A stretch of DNA of 64,000 nucleotides from Bradyrhizobium sp. URHD0069 (GTDB lineage: Bacteria; Pseudomonadota; Alphaproteobacteria; Rhizobiales; Xanthobacteraceae), in assembly GCF_000701345.1 (NCBI RefSeq), contig NZ_JNIJ01000034.1, positions 17,408 to 81,407 of the forward strand, written 5' to 3'. Shown here one piece after another: positions 1 through 8,004 of this stretch (its first letter is position 1; each line of letters opens with the position of its first letter). The notes beneath the pieces were generated by a model, which was given only the letters and a program-made list of their open reading frames with translations, had not been told where the DNA came from and searched no databases. The position numbers and the translations under genes were made by a program.

Positions 1-257
1 CCGTCGTCTGACGCGATGGTGACACGCAAATCGGACTTCGAAAAGCGGGAACATCGATTGTCGCTACACATTCAAGTCAGTCAAACCGCTGCCTTAATTG
101 CGACGGGACTCCATTTACCACCGACGCGAGGAAGCGGATTCGGGCGATATCATCGCCTGCCGCCCACCGTGCTGCCGCACCAGTGACCCGGATTGAACGA
201 ATCCAGCGGTGAGGCGACAGATGTAGCGCGCGAAAAAGTGCGCGGATCGGCACAGAT
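1..257. other. Left-edge intergenic DNA, no gene seen
   Basis: I see no convincing coding region, RNA gene or repeat in this stretch. It is probably the promoter and leader region of the Sel1-repeat gene that starts at 258. A short imperfect inverted repeat (GGATT...AATCC) lies near 190-206. Confidence 0.4.
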
Positions 258-1574
258 ATGGTTACACCCCCTGCGATTCCCGCAAACGATGGTCGGCCGC
301 CACGGACGCGCGCGACCGTTTGGTGGGCCGTTTTGTTGGCGGTGATCGGCGCTGTCGTTGTGCTATTTCTGTCGCCGCTGTGGCCAGAGGTGAGTGAGCC
401 CGCCGCTGCGACATCGAGTGAACCGCTAACAGCGGCCTCGGCCGGCGAAACCTGCCTCCGCCTTTCCGATCATGCATCGGAGTATCTCGGCGACGAGGCA
501 ATTCGGCGCCGCACCGAACTACGGATCTCGAGTTGCAATATGGCGTTCGCAGCTCAACCGGAGAATCCCCGCTTCAAGGTAGCCGTGGCGCGGGCCATGC
601 CGCACGCCCAAAGAGCGGAGTCGCTTGCGCTCCTGCGCGAGGTGGCGGCGCAAAACGACGCCGAGGCCTATTACGAGATCTATGAATCCCATAAATCATG
701 GGATCGCGGCGATCTCGACAAGGCGCCGCTGGTGCCGCGCGCCGAGGCCGATCACGCGCTGCGCAAAGCCGCCGAGCTCGGGCATCCCTATTCCACGCAG
801 ATGCTCGCCGTATTGCTTGACCGCGGCGGCACCGTAAAGCGCGACGCGGCCGCCGCGCGATATTGGGCGGAGCGCGCGCTTGCCAATCCCGCGAAAGACG
901 AGAGCCGCGGAAATCTCCTGGTGCTGCTCGGGCGCTTGCTGGCGAAATCCGACAATCCGGACGAAGCAGCCCGTGGCGTTGACCTGCTCGAGACACTGAG
1001 CAAGGCGGGGCAGTCTGGCGCCAAGACGCATTTGGCGCTCGCAATCCGCAAGGACGATCCCATGCGCGCGCGGTCATTGCTGGAAGAATCCCGGCGTCCC
1101 GATCCCGGCGGCGCGATCCCGCCTTTGGCGGAAATGCTGATCGCCGGCGAAGGCGGCCCGGCGGACCCGAAGCGCGCGTTGTCCCTGCTGCAAGCCCCCT
1201 CAGACACCGTAAAGGTCAAGGGTGTACTCGGGCAGCTCTATCTCGAAGGCAAACTGGTGCCCCGCGACGTCCAGGAGGCGGTGCGGCTGGTCGATCTCGC
1301 CGGCCAGTGGGATCTCGACGCGCGCCTGCAGGTGTTGCAGTTGCTCGCGGCCAATCCCGACGTGCGGGTCAAATATCCGAGGAACTTACTTTACGGCGCC
1401 GTCGAGGCCGCGGAACTCGACGAGCCCGGCGCGATAACGGCCCTGATTGCCCTGAAACTGTCACCGAATGCCCAGTTCCAGGACAAGCCAGGAGCCTGTA
1501 AACTCATCGAGACGGCCGTCAACCGTGGCGATCAGAGCATGAAGCCGCGTCTGGCGGAGTGCCGCGCCAACTGA
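258..1574 (+). CDS. Sel1/TPR-like repeat membrane-anchored protein
   Basis: This 438-residue protein has a short basic N-terminus and one hydrophobic segment at about residues 21-41, so it is probably anchored in the inner membrane with a periplasmic helical-repeat domain. The rest is alanine-rich and helical. It contains Sel1-like units, for example around residues 140-210 (AAELGHPYSTQMLAVLL) and again near 290-345 (LGQLYLEGKLVPRDVQEAV). Sel1 repeats usually act as protein-protein adaptors; no partner can be named from the sequence. The gene ends 36 bases before clpS on the same strand, so they may be co-transcribed. The repeat assignment is moderately sure and the biological role is unknown. 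Confidence 0.7.
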   Translation: MVTPPAIPANDGRPPRTRATVWWAVLLAVIGAVVVLFLSPLWPEVSEPAAATSSEPLTAASAGETCLRLSDHASEYLGDEAIRRRTELRISSCNMAFAAQPENPRFKVAVARAMPHAQRAESLALLREVAAQNDAEAYYEIYESHKSWDRGDLDKAPLVPRAEADHALRKAAELGHPYSTQMLAVLLDRGGTVKRDAAAARYWAERALANPAKDESRGNLLVLLGRLLAKSDNPDEAARGVDLLETLSKAGQSGAKTHLALAIRKDDPMRARSLLEESRRPDPGGAIPPLAEMLIAGEGGPADPKRALSLLQAPSDTVKVKGVLGQLYLEGKLVPRDVQEAVRLVDLAGQWDLDARLQVLQLLAANPDVRVKYPRNLLYGAVEAAELDEPGAITALIALKLSPNAQFQDKPGACKLIETAVNRGDQSMKPRLAECRAN

Positions 1575-1610
1575 CCAAAGCGTGCGCCGCCGTGAGGAGG
1601 TGCTGCCGGA

Positions 1611-1916
1611 ATGATCGATGCCGTCACCAAGCCGAAAACCAAGGTCAAGACCAAGACCAAACGGCCGCGCCTGCACAAGGTCATCCTCGTCAACGACGAT
1701 TACACGCCCCGTGAATTTGTCGTCACAGTCCTGAAGGCGGAATTCCGCATGACCGAAGATCAGGCCCACAAGGTCATGATCACGGCGCATCGGCGCGGCG
1801 TATGCGTGGTCGCCGTCTTCACCAAGGACGTTGCCGAGACCAAGGCAACGCGCGCCACCGACGCCGGCCGCGCCAAGGGCTACCCGCTGCTGTTCACCAC
1901 CGAGCCGGAGGAATAG
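1611..1916 (+). CDS. clpS: ATP-dependent Clp protease adaptor ClpS
   Basis: ClpS (101 aa, normal length) delivers N-degron substrates to the ClpAP protease in the cytosol. The diagnostic core is visible: VILVNDDYTPREFVV with the NDDYT substrate-pocket motif, an HKVMITAHRRG helix, VFTKDVAETK and a final YPLLFTTEPEE. The N-terminus is a Lys/Thr-rich flexible extension of about 20 residues, as expected for the part that enters ClpA. A strong GAGGAGG ribosome-binding site precedes the ATG. clpA does not follow; the next gene is a cyclase on the opposite strand. Many alphaproteobacteria carry two ClpS proteins, and the lone locus suggests this could be the second copy (inference). Confidence 0.95.
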   Translation: MIDAVTKPKTKVKTKTKRPRLHKVILVNDDYTPREFVVTVLKAEFRMTEDQAHKVMITAHRRGVCVVAVFTKDVAETKATRATDAGRAKGYPLLFTTEPEE

Positions 1917-2016
1917 AGCGTTTTCAAACGAAGTGGAGACCGGTTCACATCAAGAAAACGCGTCAATCAAGAATCGAGAGCCAAGTTTCGATTCTATCAA
2001 AACGGAAAAGGCTCCA
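1914..2016. repeat. Dispersed intergenic repeat after clpS
   Basis: The run beginning GAGCGTTTTCAAACGAAGTGG and ending AAAAGGCTCCA matches, from memory, a short repeat seen many times in Bradyrhizobium and Rhodopseudomonas intergenic regions. It contains inverted pieces (GTTTTC / GAAAAC) and an internal AATCGAGAGCC...GGCTCC pairing. It starts at the clpS stop codon and may serve as the 3' end of that transcript. Confidence 0.5.
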
Positions 2017-2043
2017 ACAGGCGATGACCGGCTGTTCCCGAGT

Positions 2044-3228
2044 TCAAGCCGCAGGGGTCTCATCTACCAAGCCATAGACGCGCTGGGCATTTGAAAAGCC
2101 AGCGATCGGAAACTCGCCCAAATCAGCCCAGCTGCCTGCGCAAATTCCAGCGAACCCGGCAGACGCGACAATCGTTCGATTGAGGCGGCCGGCGATTTTC
2201 TCCAGCCGCGCGGCGAGGTTGACGGCCGGACCGATGCAGGTGAAGTCGAGCCGGTTGCCGCCGCCGATATTGCCGTACAGGATTTTTCCGACATGCAGCG
2301 CGACCCCGAAGCGGAAGCGCTCGACGGCATCGCCGATCGGGTACTGCATCGCCTCGACGCTGGCGCGGGATTCGCGCGCGGCTTCCAGCACTTGGCCGCA
2401 GACCTGCTGGACGTCGCCGACATATTCATCGATCGGAAACACCGCGAGCAGCCCGTCGCCCATGAACTTCAGCACTTCCCCTCCGTGCGTCCGGATCGCG
2501 GCCACCTGGCAGTCGAAATAGCCGTTGAGGATATCGACCACGGTCTCGGCCGGCAGCCGGTCCGACAACGCGGTAAAACCGCGTAAGTCCGACAGCCAGA
2601 TCGCGGCATCCATCGTATCGGTGTGGCCGCGCCGTATCTGCCCGCCGAGAATCCGCTCGCCGGCGCGGTTGCCGACATAGGTGTCGAGCAGGATCGAGGC
2701 GGTGCGGCGCAGGCTGATGATCTCGATGACCCGCGCCAGTGGCGTCACTATCGCTCGCAGTGCGGCCAACTCGTCATCGCTGAAGCCGTCCGGCCGTTTC
2801 GTGGTGAAGCTCGATGCGTGGATCGAGCCGTCGAGGAACAGAAGCGGCAGCGCGATATAGTCGGTGACGCCTTCGGCGCGCATGTCGTCGAGAAAAGGAA
2901 AGCGGTCGCTTGCCGGATCGTCGAGGCGGCATCTGACCTCCCGCCCCTCGTGAAATACGATCGCCAGCGGGCTGCTTTTGAATTCCGGCGAATTCCGAAT
3001 ATCAAAATCCACAGTGCCGACGGTGACTTCGGCTCCCGGCCGCCAAATGAAATTGCGGCCGAAAATATCGGGATGCAGAGTCCGGACGAAGACACCGACG
3101 CGCCACAGCGGCAAGCCTGCCTGCACCACGCGCTCGCAAGTGTCCGCCATCATTCTGGATGGGCTGGGCGCGGACCTGGCGCCATCGATCAGCCAGTCGG
3201 CGATTTTCTGCAGGTCGGATGTATTCAT
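2044..3228 (-). CDS. Class III adenylate/guanylate cyclase with GAF-like N-terminus
   Basis: The C-terminal half (about residues 195-370) is a class III nucleotide cyclase catalytic domain. The two metal-binding aspartates are present in LSDLRGFTAL (D214) and KFMGDGLLAVF (D258), and DFTCIGPAVNLAARLE supplies the transition-state region. The first 180 residues have no membrane segment and look like a GAF-type sensor, so the enzyme is predicted to be cytosolic and to make cAMP in response to an unknown ligand. I chose the ATG at 3228 over a GTG one codon upstream; no clear Shine-Dalgarno decides it. The gene lies 59 bases downstream of aroC on the same strand. A C-terminal NAQRVYGLVDE is usual for this family. 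Confidence 0.88.
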   Translation of the reverse strand: MNTSDLQKIADWLIDGARSAPSPSRMMADTCERVVQAGLPLWRVGVFVRTLHPDIFGRNFIWRPGAEVTVGTVDFDIRNSPEFKSSPLAIVFHEGREVRCRLDDPASDRFPFLDDMRAEGVTDYIALPLLFLDGSIHASSFTTKRPDGFSDDELAALRAIVTPLARVIEIISLRRTASILLDTYVGNRAGERILGGQIRRGHTDTMDAAIWLSDLRGFTALSDRLPAETVVDILNGYFDCQVAAIRTHGGEVLKFMGDGLLAVFPIDEYVGDVQQVCGQVLEAARESRASVEAMQYPIGDAVERFRFGVALHVGKILYGNIGGGNRLDFTCIGPAVNLAARLEKIAGRLNRTIVASAGFAGICAGSWADLGEFPIAGFSNAQRVYGLVDETPAA

Positions 3229-3287
3229 CACGGTCGCATTTGCCGCGCAAGTTCGCGGCCCGTCAATGAGATAACTTACCGATATGG

Positions 3288-4376
3288 CTAACCGCCGACC
3301 TGCCCGCGATGCCGCAGAAAATGATCGGCGAGCACGCAGGCCATCATGGCTTCGCTCACCGGCACCGCGCGGATGCCGACGCAGGGGTCGTGGCGGCCCT
3401 TAGTCATGATATCGGTGTCGGCGCCGCTGCGATCCACAGTGCGGCGCGGCGACAGGATCGAGGAGGTCGGCTTCACCGCGAAGCGCGCCACCACCGGCTG
3501 CCCGGTGGAGATGCCGCCCAGAATGCCGCCGGCATGATTTGACAGGAAGCTGACGCCCTGATTGCCCATCCGCATTTCGTCGGCGTTTTCCTCGCCGGAT
3601 AATTCGGCAGCGCCAAAGCCGGCGCCGATCTCGACGCCTTTCACCGCGTTGATGCTCATCAGCGCCGCGGCCAAGTCGGCATCGAGCTTGGCGTAGATCG
3701 GCGCGCCCAGTCCCGCCGGCACGCCTCCCGCGACGACCTCAATCACCGCGCCGATCGACGATCCCTTCTTTCTGATATCGTCGAGGTAGCCCTCGAAGAA
3801 CGCAGCCTTGTCCTTGTCCGGGCAGAAAAACGGATTGCGCGCGATCTCGTCCCAGTCCCATTTTTCGCGATCGATCTTGTGCGGACCCATCTGCACCAGG
3901 GCACCGCGCACGGTCATCTCGGGAACGATCTTGCGGGCGATGGCGCCGGCCGCGACCCGCGTCGCGGTCTCGCGAGCGGAGGAGCGGCCGCCGCCGCGAT
4001 AATCGCGCAGGCCGTATTTGGCCTCATAGGTGAAATCGGCATGGCCCGGACGAAACTTGTCCTTGATGTCGGAATAGTCCTTCGAGCGCTGATCGGTGTT
4101 CTCGATCAACAGCGCGATCGGCGTGCCGGTCGTCACCTGCACGCCGGTCTCCGGATGCGCCATCACGCCGGAGAGAATCTTTACCGCATCTAGCTCCTGG
4201 CGCTGGGTGGTGAAGCGCGACTGTCCGGGACGGCGGCGATCGAGATCGCGCTGGATGTCTTCGTTGGCCAGCGGCAGCAACGGCGGGCAGCCATCGACCA
4301 CGCAGCCGATCGCGATCCCATGGCTCTCGCCGAAGGTCGTGACCCGGAACATGTGGCCGAAGGTGTTGAAGGACAT
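3288..4376 (-). CDS. aroC: Chorismate synthase
   Basis: AroC (362 aa) performs the last step of the shikimate pathway, converting 5-enolpyruvylshikimate-3-phosphate to chorismate with reduced FMN. Family signatures are clear: FRVTTFGESHG at the N-terminus, YRGGGRSSARET in the middle and RHDPCVGIRAVPV near the end. The ATG at 4376 gives MSFNTFGHMFRVTTFGESHG, which matches the length of other AroC proteins; a TTG three codons upstream is less likely. It sits downstream of a histidine phosphatase and fabI on the same strand, separated from them by about 220 bases of palindromic repeats, so it may have its own promoter. Confidence 0.97.
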   Translation of the reverse strand: MSFNTFGHMFRVTTFGESHGIAIGCVVDGCPPLLPLANEDIQRDLDRRRPGQSRFTTQRQELDAVKILSGVMAHPETGVQVTTGTPIALLIENTDQRSKDYSDIKDKFRPGHADFTYEAKYGLRDYRGGGRSSARETATRVAAGAIARKIVPEMTVRGALVQMGPHKIDREKWDWDEIARNPFFCPDKDKAAFFEGYLDDIRKKGSSIGAVIEVVAGGVPAGLGAPIYAKLDADLAAALMSINAVKGVEIGAGFGAAELSGEENADEMRMGNQGVSFLSNHAGGILGGISTGQPVVARFAVKPTSSILSPRRTVDRSGADTDIMTKGRHDPCVGIRAVPVSEAMMACVLADHFLRHRGQVGG

Positions 4377-4456
4377 TTTTGACAATCCGCAGGGCGGTTG
4401 AAAGTCAACAGCGCCTTGTCGTAACGCGGGGGACTTGGCCGGTCAAACCTCTCGTT

Positions 4457-4487
4457 CGTCATGGCCGGGACAAGCCCGGCCATGACG
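4457..4487. repeat. Perfect 13-bp palindromic hairpin (REP-like)
   Basis: CGTCATGGCCGGG and its exact reverse complement are separated by a 5-base ACAAG loop. This hairpin motif is common in rhizobial intergenic regions. It lies between the histidine phosphatase and aroC and could influence read-through or mRNA stability. Confidence 0.75.
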
Positions 4488-4529
4488 GTGGGGAGATCTC
4501 GCTACCGGCGCGGAATACTGGATGCCCGA

Positions 4530-4569
4530 CGGAGCCTGTCATCGAGCGGCCCATCGGCCGACCGGTTGG
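4530..4569 (-). repeat. 40-bp nested module, copy A
   Basis: Read on the minus strand it runs from CCAACCGGTCG to GATGACAGGCTCCG. It is inserted between the stem arms ATGCCCG (4522-4528) and CGGGCAT (4570-4576) of another repeat. It has the same length as copies B, C and D, but its central stem is GGCC-GATG-GGCC where the others have GCGC-GAAT-GCGC. Confidence 0.75.
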
Positions 4570-4595
4570 CGGGCATGATGGTCGCGATTGTGCCC

Positions 4596-5195
4596 TTAAC
4601 TATATTTCGTCAATCCAGCCTCGTTGAACACGTAGACCACGCCCTGCCCGATCGGCGTCTCGGCGGCCTCAAGCGGCATCGCGATGCCAAGGGCGACCAT
4701 CAGCGCCCGCATGGTGCCGCCATGGGCGACAGTGACGGTGTCGACGGGAAGGGAATCGAACCACTCGCGCATGCGCAGCGTGACGCTCGCATAGCTCTCG
4801 CCCGATGGCGCCGCGACGCCCCATTTGTCCTCGTGGCGGGCTGCGAACGTGACCGCGTCGTGCAACTCCATCTCGGGCAGCGTCAAACCTTCCCACTGGC
4901 CATAGCCGATCTCGCGCAGCCGATCGTCAACGGCGTAATCGTCGGGCGGCAATTGCAGCGTGCCGCGCACAAGCTCCATCGTCAGCCGCGCGCGGCCAAG
5001 CGGACTGGCCACGAATGCCAGGGACGATGCCTCACTCCCATCGCGCGCCAACAAATCGGCGAGAATACCGCCGGCCGCAACAGCCTGGGTGCGTCCGAGG
5101 TCGTTTAGTGGAATATCCTGCGAGCCCTGGAAGCGTCCCGCGGCATTCCATGCTGTTTCGCCATGGCGAATGTAGTAGATCGTCGGCACGGGCAT
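4596..5195 (-). CDS. Histidine phosphatase family protein (phosphoglycerate-mutase-like)
   Basis: This 199-residue protein belongs to the histidine phosphatase superfamily. The catalytic motif IRHGETAWN is at residues 8-17, the second histidine is in TVTVAHGGTMRAL near residue 160, and an acidic residue occurs in YGQWEGLTLPEME. The substrate is not evident: members include phosphoglycerate mutases, cobalamin-pathway phosphatases and broad phosphatases. It starts 11 bases after the stop of fabI on the same strand, so the two are probably co-transcribed. No signal peptide is visible, implying a cytosolic location. Confidence 0.88.
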   Translation of the reverse strand: MPVPTIYYIRHGETAWNAAGRFQGSQDIPLNDLGRTQAVAAGGILADLLARDGSEASSLAFVASPLGRARLTMELVRGTLQLPPDDYAVDDRLREIGYGQWEGLTLPEMELHDAVTFAARHEDKWGVAAPSGESYASVTLRMREWFDSLPVDTVTVAHGGTMRALMVALGIAMPLEAAETPIGQGVVYVFNEAGLTKYS

Positions 5196-5206
5196 CGTAC
5201 GCTTGG

Positions 5207-6025
5207 CTATTCCTTGCTCAGCGACATGTCCGGCGCCTCCGGACGCTTCATGCCGACGACATGATAGCCGGAATCGACGTGATGCACTTCGCCGGTGACG
5301 CCGCGCGACAGGTCCGAAAGCAGATACAGCGCGCTGTCGCCGACCTCCTCGATGGTGACGTTACGACGCATCGGCGCGTTGATTTCGTTCCACTTCAGGA
5401 GATAGCGGGAGTCGGCGATGCCGGCAAACGCCAGCGTCTTGATCGGTCCCGCCGAAATCGCGTTGACGCGGATGTTCTTCTCGCCAAGATCGGCCGCGAG
5501 ATAGCGCACGCTGGCCTCCAGCGCCGCTTTCGCAACCCCCATCACGTTGTAATGCGGCATCCATTTCTCCGCGCCGTAGTAGGTCAGCGTCAGGATCGAG
5601 CCGCCATCGGTCAAAAGCTTTTCGGCGCGCTGCGCGATCGCGGTCAGCGAGTAGCAGCTGATCAGCATGGTCTTTGAAAAATTATCCGCCGACGTTTCGA
5701 GATAGCGGCCGTCGAGCTGGTCCTTGTCGGAGAACGCGATCGCGTGCACCACGAAGTCGATCTTGCCCCATTTCTCTTTCAGCACCTCGAACGCCGCATC
5801 GATGGTTGCGGGTTCGGTGACGTCGCAGTGGCCGAGCAGGACGCCATTGAGTTCCTTGGCCAGCGGCTCGACGCGCTTCTTCAGCGCATCGCCCTGCCAG
5901 GTGAGCGCGATCTCCGCGCCTGCCGCGTGGCAGGCCTTGGCGATGCCCCAGGCGATCGAGCGGTTATTGGCGACGCCGAGGATCACCCCGCGCTTGCCCT
6001 GCATCAGACCTGAAATGTGCGGCAT
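5207..6025 (-). CDS. fabI: Enoyl-[acyl-carrier-protein] reductase (NADH) FabI
   Basis: FabI (272 aa) reduces trans-2-enoyl-ACP in the final step of each fatty-acid elongation cycle. The short-chain-dehydrogenase fold is shown by the cofactor loop GVANNRSIAWGIA near the N-terminus and by the FabI-type Tyr-X6-Lys catalytic motif YNVMGVAK. The correct start is the ATG at 6025 (MPHISGLMQGKRGVILG). The frame remains open upstream to 6274, but that part does not resemble the family. A hairpin sits about 60 bases upstream of the start. The gene leads a minus-strand group with the histidine phosphatase and, further on, aroC. Confidence 0.96.
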   Translation of the reverse strand: MPHISGLMQGKRGVILGVANNRSIAWGIAKACHAAGAEIALTWQGDALKKRVEPLAKELNGVLLGHCDVTEPATIDAAFEVLKEKWGKIDFVVHAIAFSDKDQLDGRYLETSADNFSKTMLISCYSLTAIAQRAEKLLTDGGSILTLTYYGAEKWMPHYNVMGVAKAALEASVRYLAADLGEKNIRVNAISAGPIKTLAFAGIADSRYLLKWNEINAPMRRNVTIEEVGDSALYLLSDLSRGVTGEVHHVDSGYHVVGMKRPEAPDMSLSKE

Positions 6026-6084
6026 CCAAGTTTCCAATCGACCTTGATCAGGTCTGGAGGTACACCAGCCCCACCGGCCGGTAC

Positions 6085-6110
6085 AGCCCAAATCCGCCTC
6101 GGATTGGGCT
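6085..6110. promoter_or_regulatory. Hairpin in the fabI upstream region
   Basis: AGCCCAAATCCG and CGGATTGGGCT pair with one bulged A across a 3-base loop. The hairpin lies 60-85 bases upstream of the fabI start, in the divergent region shared with the ECF sigma factor gene. It could be an operator or an element of the fabI leader; no direct evidence of function is visible. Confidence 0.45.
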
Positions 6111-6210
6111 GTTCGGCGCGCAGCCGGAATAGCCGCGATATTTCGGTGTTCTATTGGTTGAGGCGTTGGCGATATTCGACGCCCACGGACGTGTCCGAGA
6201 TCGGGCGTTA

Positions 6211-6699
6211 ATGAACGCGTTTCGCCAGAGTGTCGAAGCCATGATTCCGGCCCTGCGGCGGTACGCGCGTGCATTGGCGCGCGATGCCGATGTCGCCGAC
6301 GATCTGGTGCAGGATACGCTGGTGCGGGCGCTGCGTTCGGAACGGCTGTTCCTCGGCGGCGACGTCAGGAACTGGCTCTATGCCATCCTGACCAACCTCA
6401 ACAAGAACCGGAGGCGATCGCTGGCGCGGCGGCCGCAGTTCATGCCGCTGCTCGACAACAATCCCGACGCCAGCGGCACCGAAGCGGAAGGCCGCGACAT
6501 CGCCCGCGCGCTGGCGACCTTGGTGGAGGAGCAGCGTTCGGTGCTGCTTTTGGTGATGCTGGAAGGGTTGAGCTATCGCGAGGTCTCCGACATTCAGGGG
6601 GTGCCGATCGGCACCGTGATGTCACGGCTCGCCCGTGCCCGCGCCCATGTGAAAGCCGTGCTTGAGGGCGAACGCCCGGCGCTGCGGCGGGTGAAATGA
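6211..6699 (+). CDS. ECF-type RNA polymerase sigma factor
   Basis: This 162-residue protein has the two-domain layout of extracytoplasmic-function sigma factors. Region 2 is at residues 10-75 (DADVADDLVQDTLVRAL, then NWLYAILTNLNKNRRR). Region 4 is at about 100-150, with a helix-turn-helix in LSYREVSDIQGVPIGTVMSRLARAR. It should direct RNA polymerase to a stress regulon. The ATG at 6211 was chosen because a TTG 19 codons earlier adds residues not typical of the family. The next gene encodes a membrane protein of the anti-sigma type, so the pair forms a regulatory switch. Which ECF subgroup it belongs to cannot be settled by eye. Confidence 0.92.
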   Translation: MNAFRQSVEAMIPALRRYARALARDADVADDLVQDTLVRALRSERLFLGGDVRNWLYAILTNLNKNRRRSLARRPQFMPLLDNNPDASGTEAEGRDIARALATLVEEQRSVLLLVMLEGLSYREVSDIQGVPIGTVMSRLARARAHVKAVLEGERPALRRVK

Positions 6700-6842
6700 T
6701 GGCAACTATTAACCACGCAGGCGTAACGAACGATGTGATGAACGGGTTTGAATTGCGATGTTTTCGCATTTTTCCCCGCGTTGGGAAGACCGCTGACAGC
6801 CGACAAGCAATTTTCGATTAAGATCAGACAGAGACAACGACG

Positions 6843-7613
6843 ATGACCGATCCAAAAATTCCTGTCACCGAGGACGAGCTGCACGCCTATGTCGACAACG
6901 AACTGCCGGCGGAGCGTCGCGGCGATGTCGAAGCATGGCTCGCAGCCCACCCTGACGACGCCGAGCGGGTGCGATCATGGAGCGCGATGGCGGAGGGGCT
7001 GCGTGCGCGGTATGACGCGGTCGCCGACGAGCCGGTGCCGAAGCGGCTTGAGATCGAGCGGCTGGTGCGGCAACCGCGCCAATGGATCTACGGCGCGATC
7101 GCAGCAGCGCTGGTGGCGTTCATCGCCGGCGGCGGCGTCGGCTGGCTGGCGCGTGGCGCGGCCGCTTCGCCATCGGCGTTGCAGAATTTCACGCGGGATG
7201 CGCTGGATGCGCACCGGCTCTATGTGGTCGAGGTCCGCCATCCCGTCGAGGTGCCCGGAAGCGAGCGCGCTCATCTCCAGCAATGGCTGACCAAGCGCTG
7301 CGGCTGGGACGTTCGTGCCCCGGAGCTGGACGCGACCGGGTTGAAGCTCGTCGGAGGACGGCTGCTGCCCGGCCCTACCGGACCTGCATCGTTTCTGATG
7401 TATGAGAGCGCGTCGGGTGAACGCTTTACGGTCTACGCCGCGCGAGCGGCAGCGGAGACCACGCAGATGCGGTACGCCAACCAGGATAACAACGGCGCGC
7501 TTTTTTGGTCCGACCGCGGTGTCGGATACGTGGTCAGCGGCAGCAGCGACCGCGAGCGCCTGACGCAGGTCGCCCGTCTGGTTTACGACCAGACCGAAAA
7601 GAGCGGCGGCTAA
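6843..7613 (+). CDS. Membrane-anchored anti-sigma factor
   Basis: The 256-residue product has an N-terminal cytosolic helical domain (residues 1-80, with TEDELHAYVDNELP, typical of anti-sigma factors), one membrane segment at about 82-103 and a periplasmic C-terminal domain. It follows the ECF sigma gene by 143 bases on the same strand and is its predicted inhibitor, sequestering the sigma factor until an envelope signal arrives. The zinc-binding HxxxCxxC motif of ZAS-type anti-sigma factors is absent from the N-terminal domain. The periplasmic part contains one Cys (KRCGWDVRAPEL) that could be redox-sensitive, which is speculative. Confidence 0.85.
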   Translation: MTDPKIPVTEDELHAYVDNELPAERRGDVEAWLAAHPDDAERVRSWSAMAEGLRARYDAVADEPVPKRLEIERLVRQPRQWIYGAIAAALVAFIAGGGVGWLARGAAASPSALQNFTRDALDAHRLYVVEVRHPVEVPGSERAHLQQWLTKRCGWDVRAPELDATGLKLVGGRLLPGPTGPASFLMYESASGERFTVYAARAAAETTQMRYANQDNNGALFWSDRGVGYVVSGSSDRERLTQVARLVYDQTEKSGG

Positions 7614-8004
7614 GCGCTGCTCACGAGGTGCAGGCGGGTCATAGCGGAGCGCAATCCGGGTCAGTCTCCGCGCCTGCGGTGTCGCCCGGGACGAAATCGC
7701 GCCGATAGTGGGCCAGCTTGGCAGCCTATCCCGGATTCGCTTCGCTCCATCCGGATACGGGCCAAAAACACTACCAAAGATAGCGGCTAGACTGGGTCAT
7801 CATTTCTGTCCCAATTCCGACATCGAAAATCTGGAATCAAGACATCGGCGGGTCTCAAAATCGCACCGCATGTCACGCGAAATGTGACGCGCTCGATCCG
7901 CCGATCGACGCAACCGGCCTCGATCGGGGTTTTTGTACCGCGCTGGTCCCCCGGTCGAGGCCGTACACTTTCGGCCTGACTTGAAGCAATCAGGCCAGAA
8001 AGAA
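7614..8004. other. Intergenic region with degenerate repeat and hairpin
   Basis: This 391-base gap has no convincing gene. Around 7640-7765 there is a degenerate repeat with the element GGATTCGCTTCGCTCCATCCGG and an inverted partner AGCGGAGCGCAATCCGG. A 7-bp perfect stem, GGCCTGA/TCAGGCC (7973-7996), lies just past the dnaJ-like gene and may act as a weak terminator for it, though no T-run follows. Confidence 0.5.

Noticed and set aside
7614..8004. Small open frames in the gap
   Set aside because: They coincide with a degenerate repeat and have no protein features.
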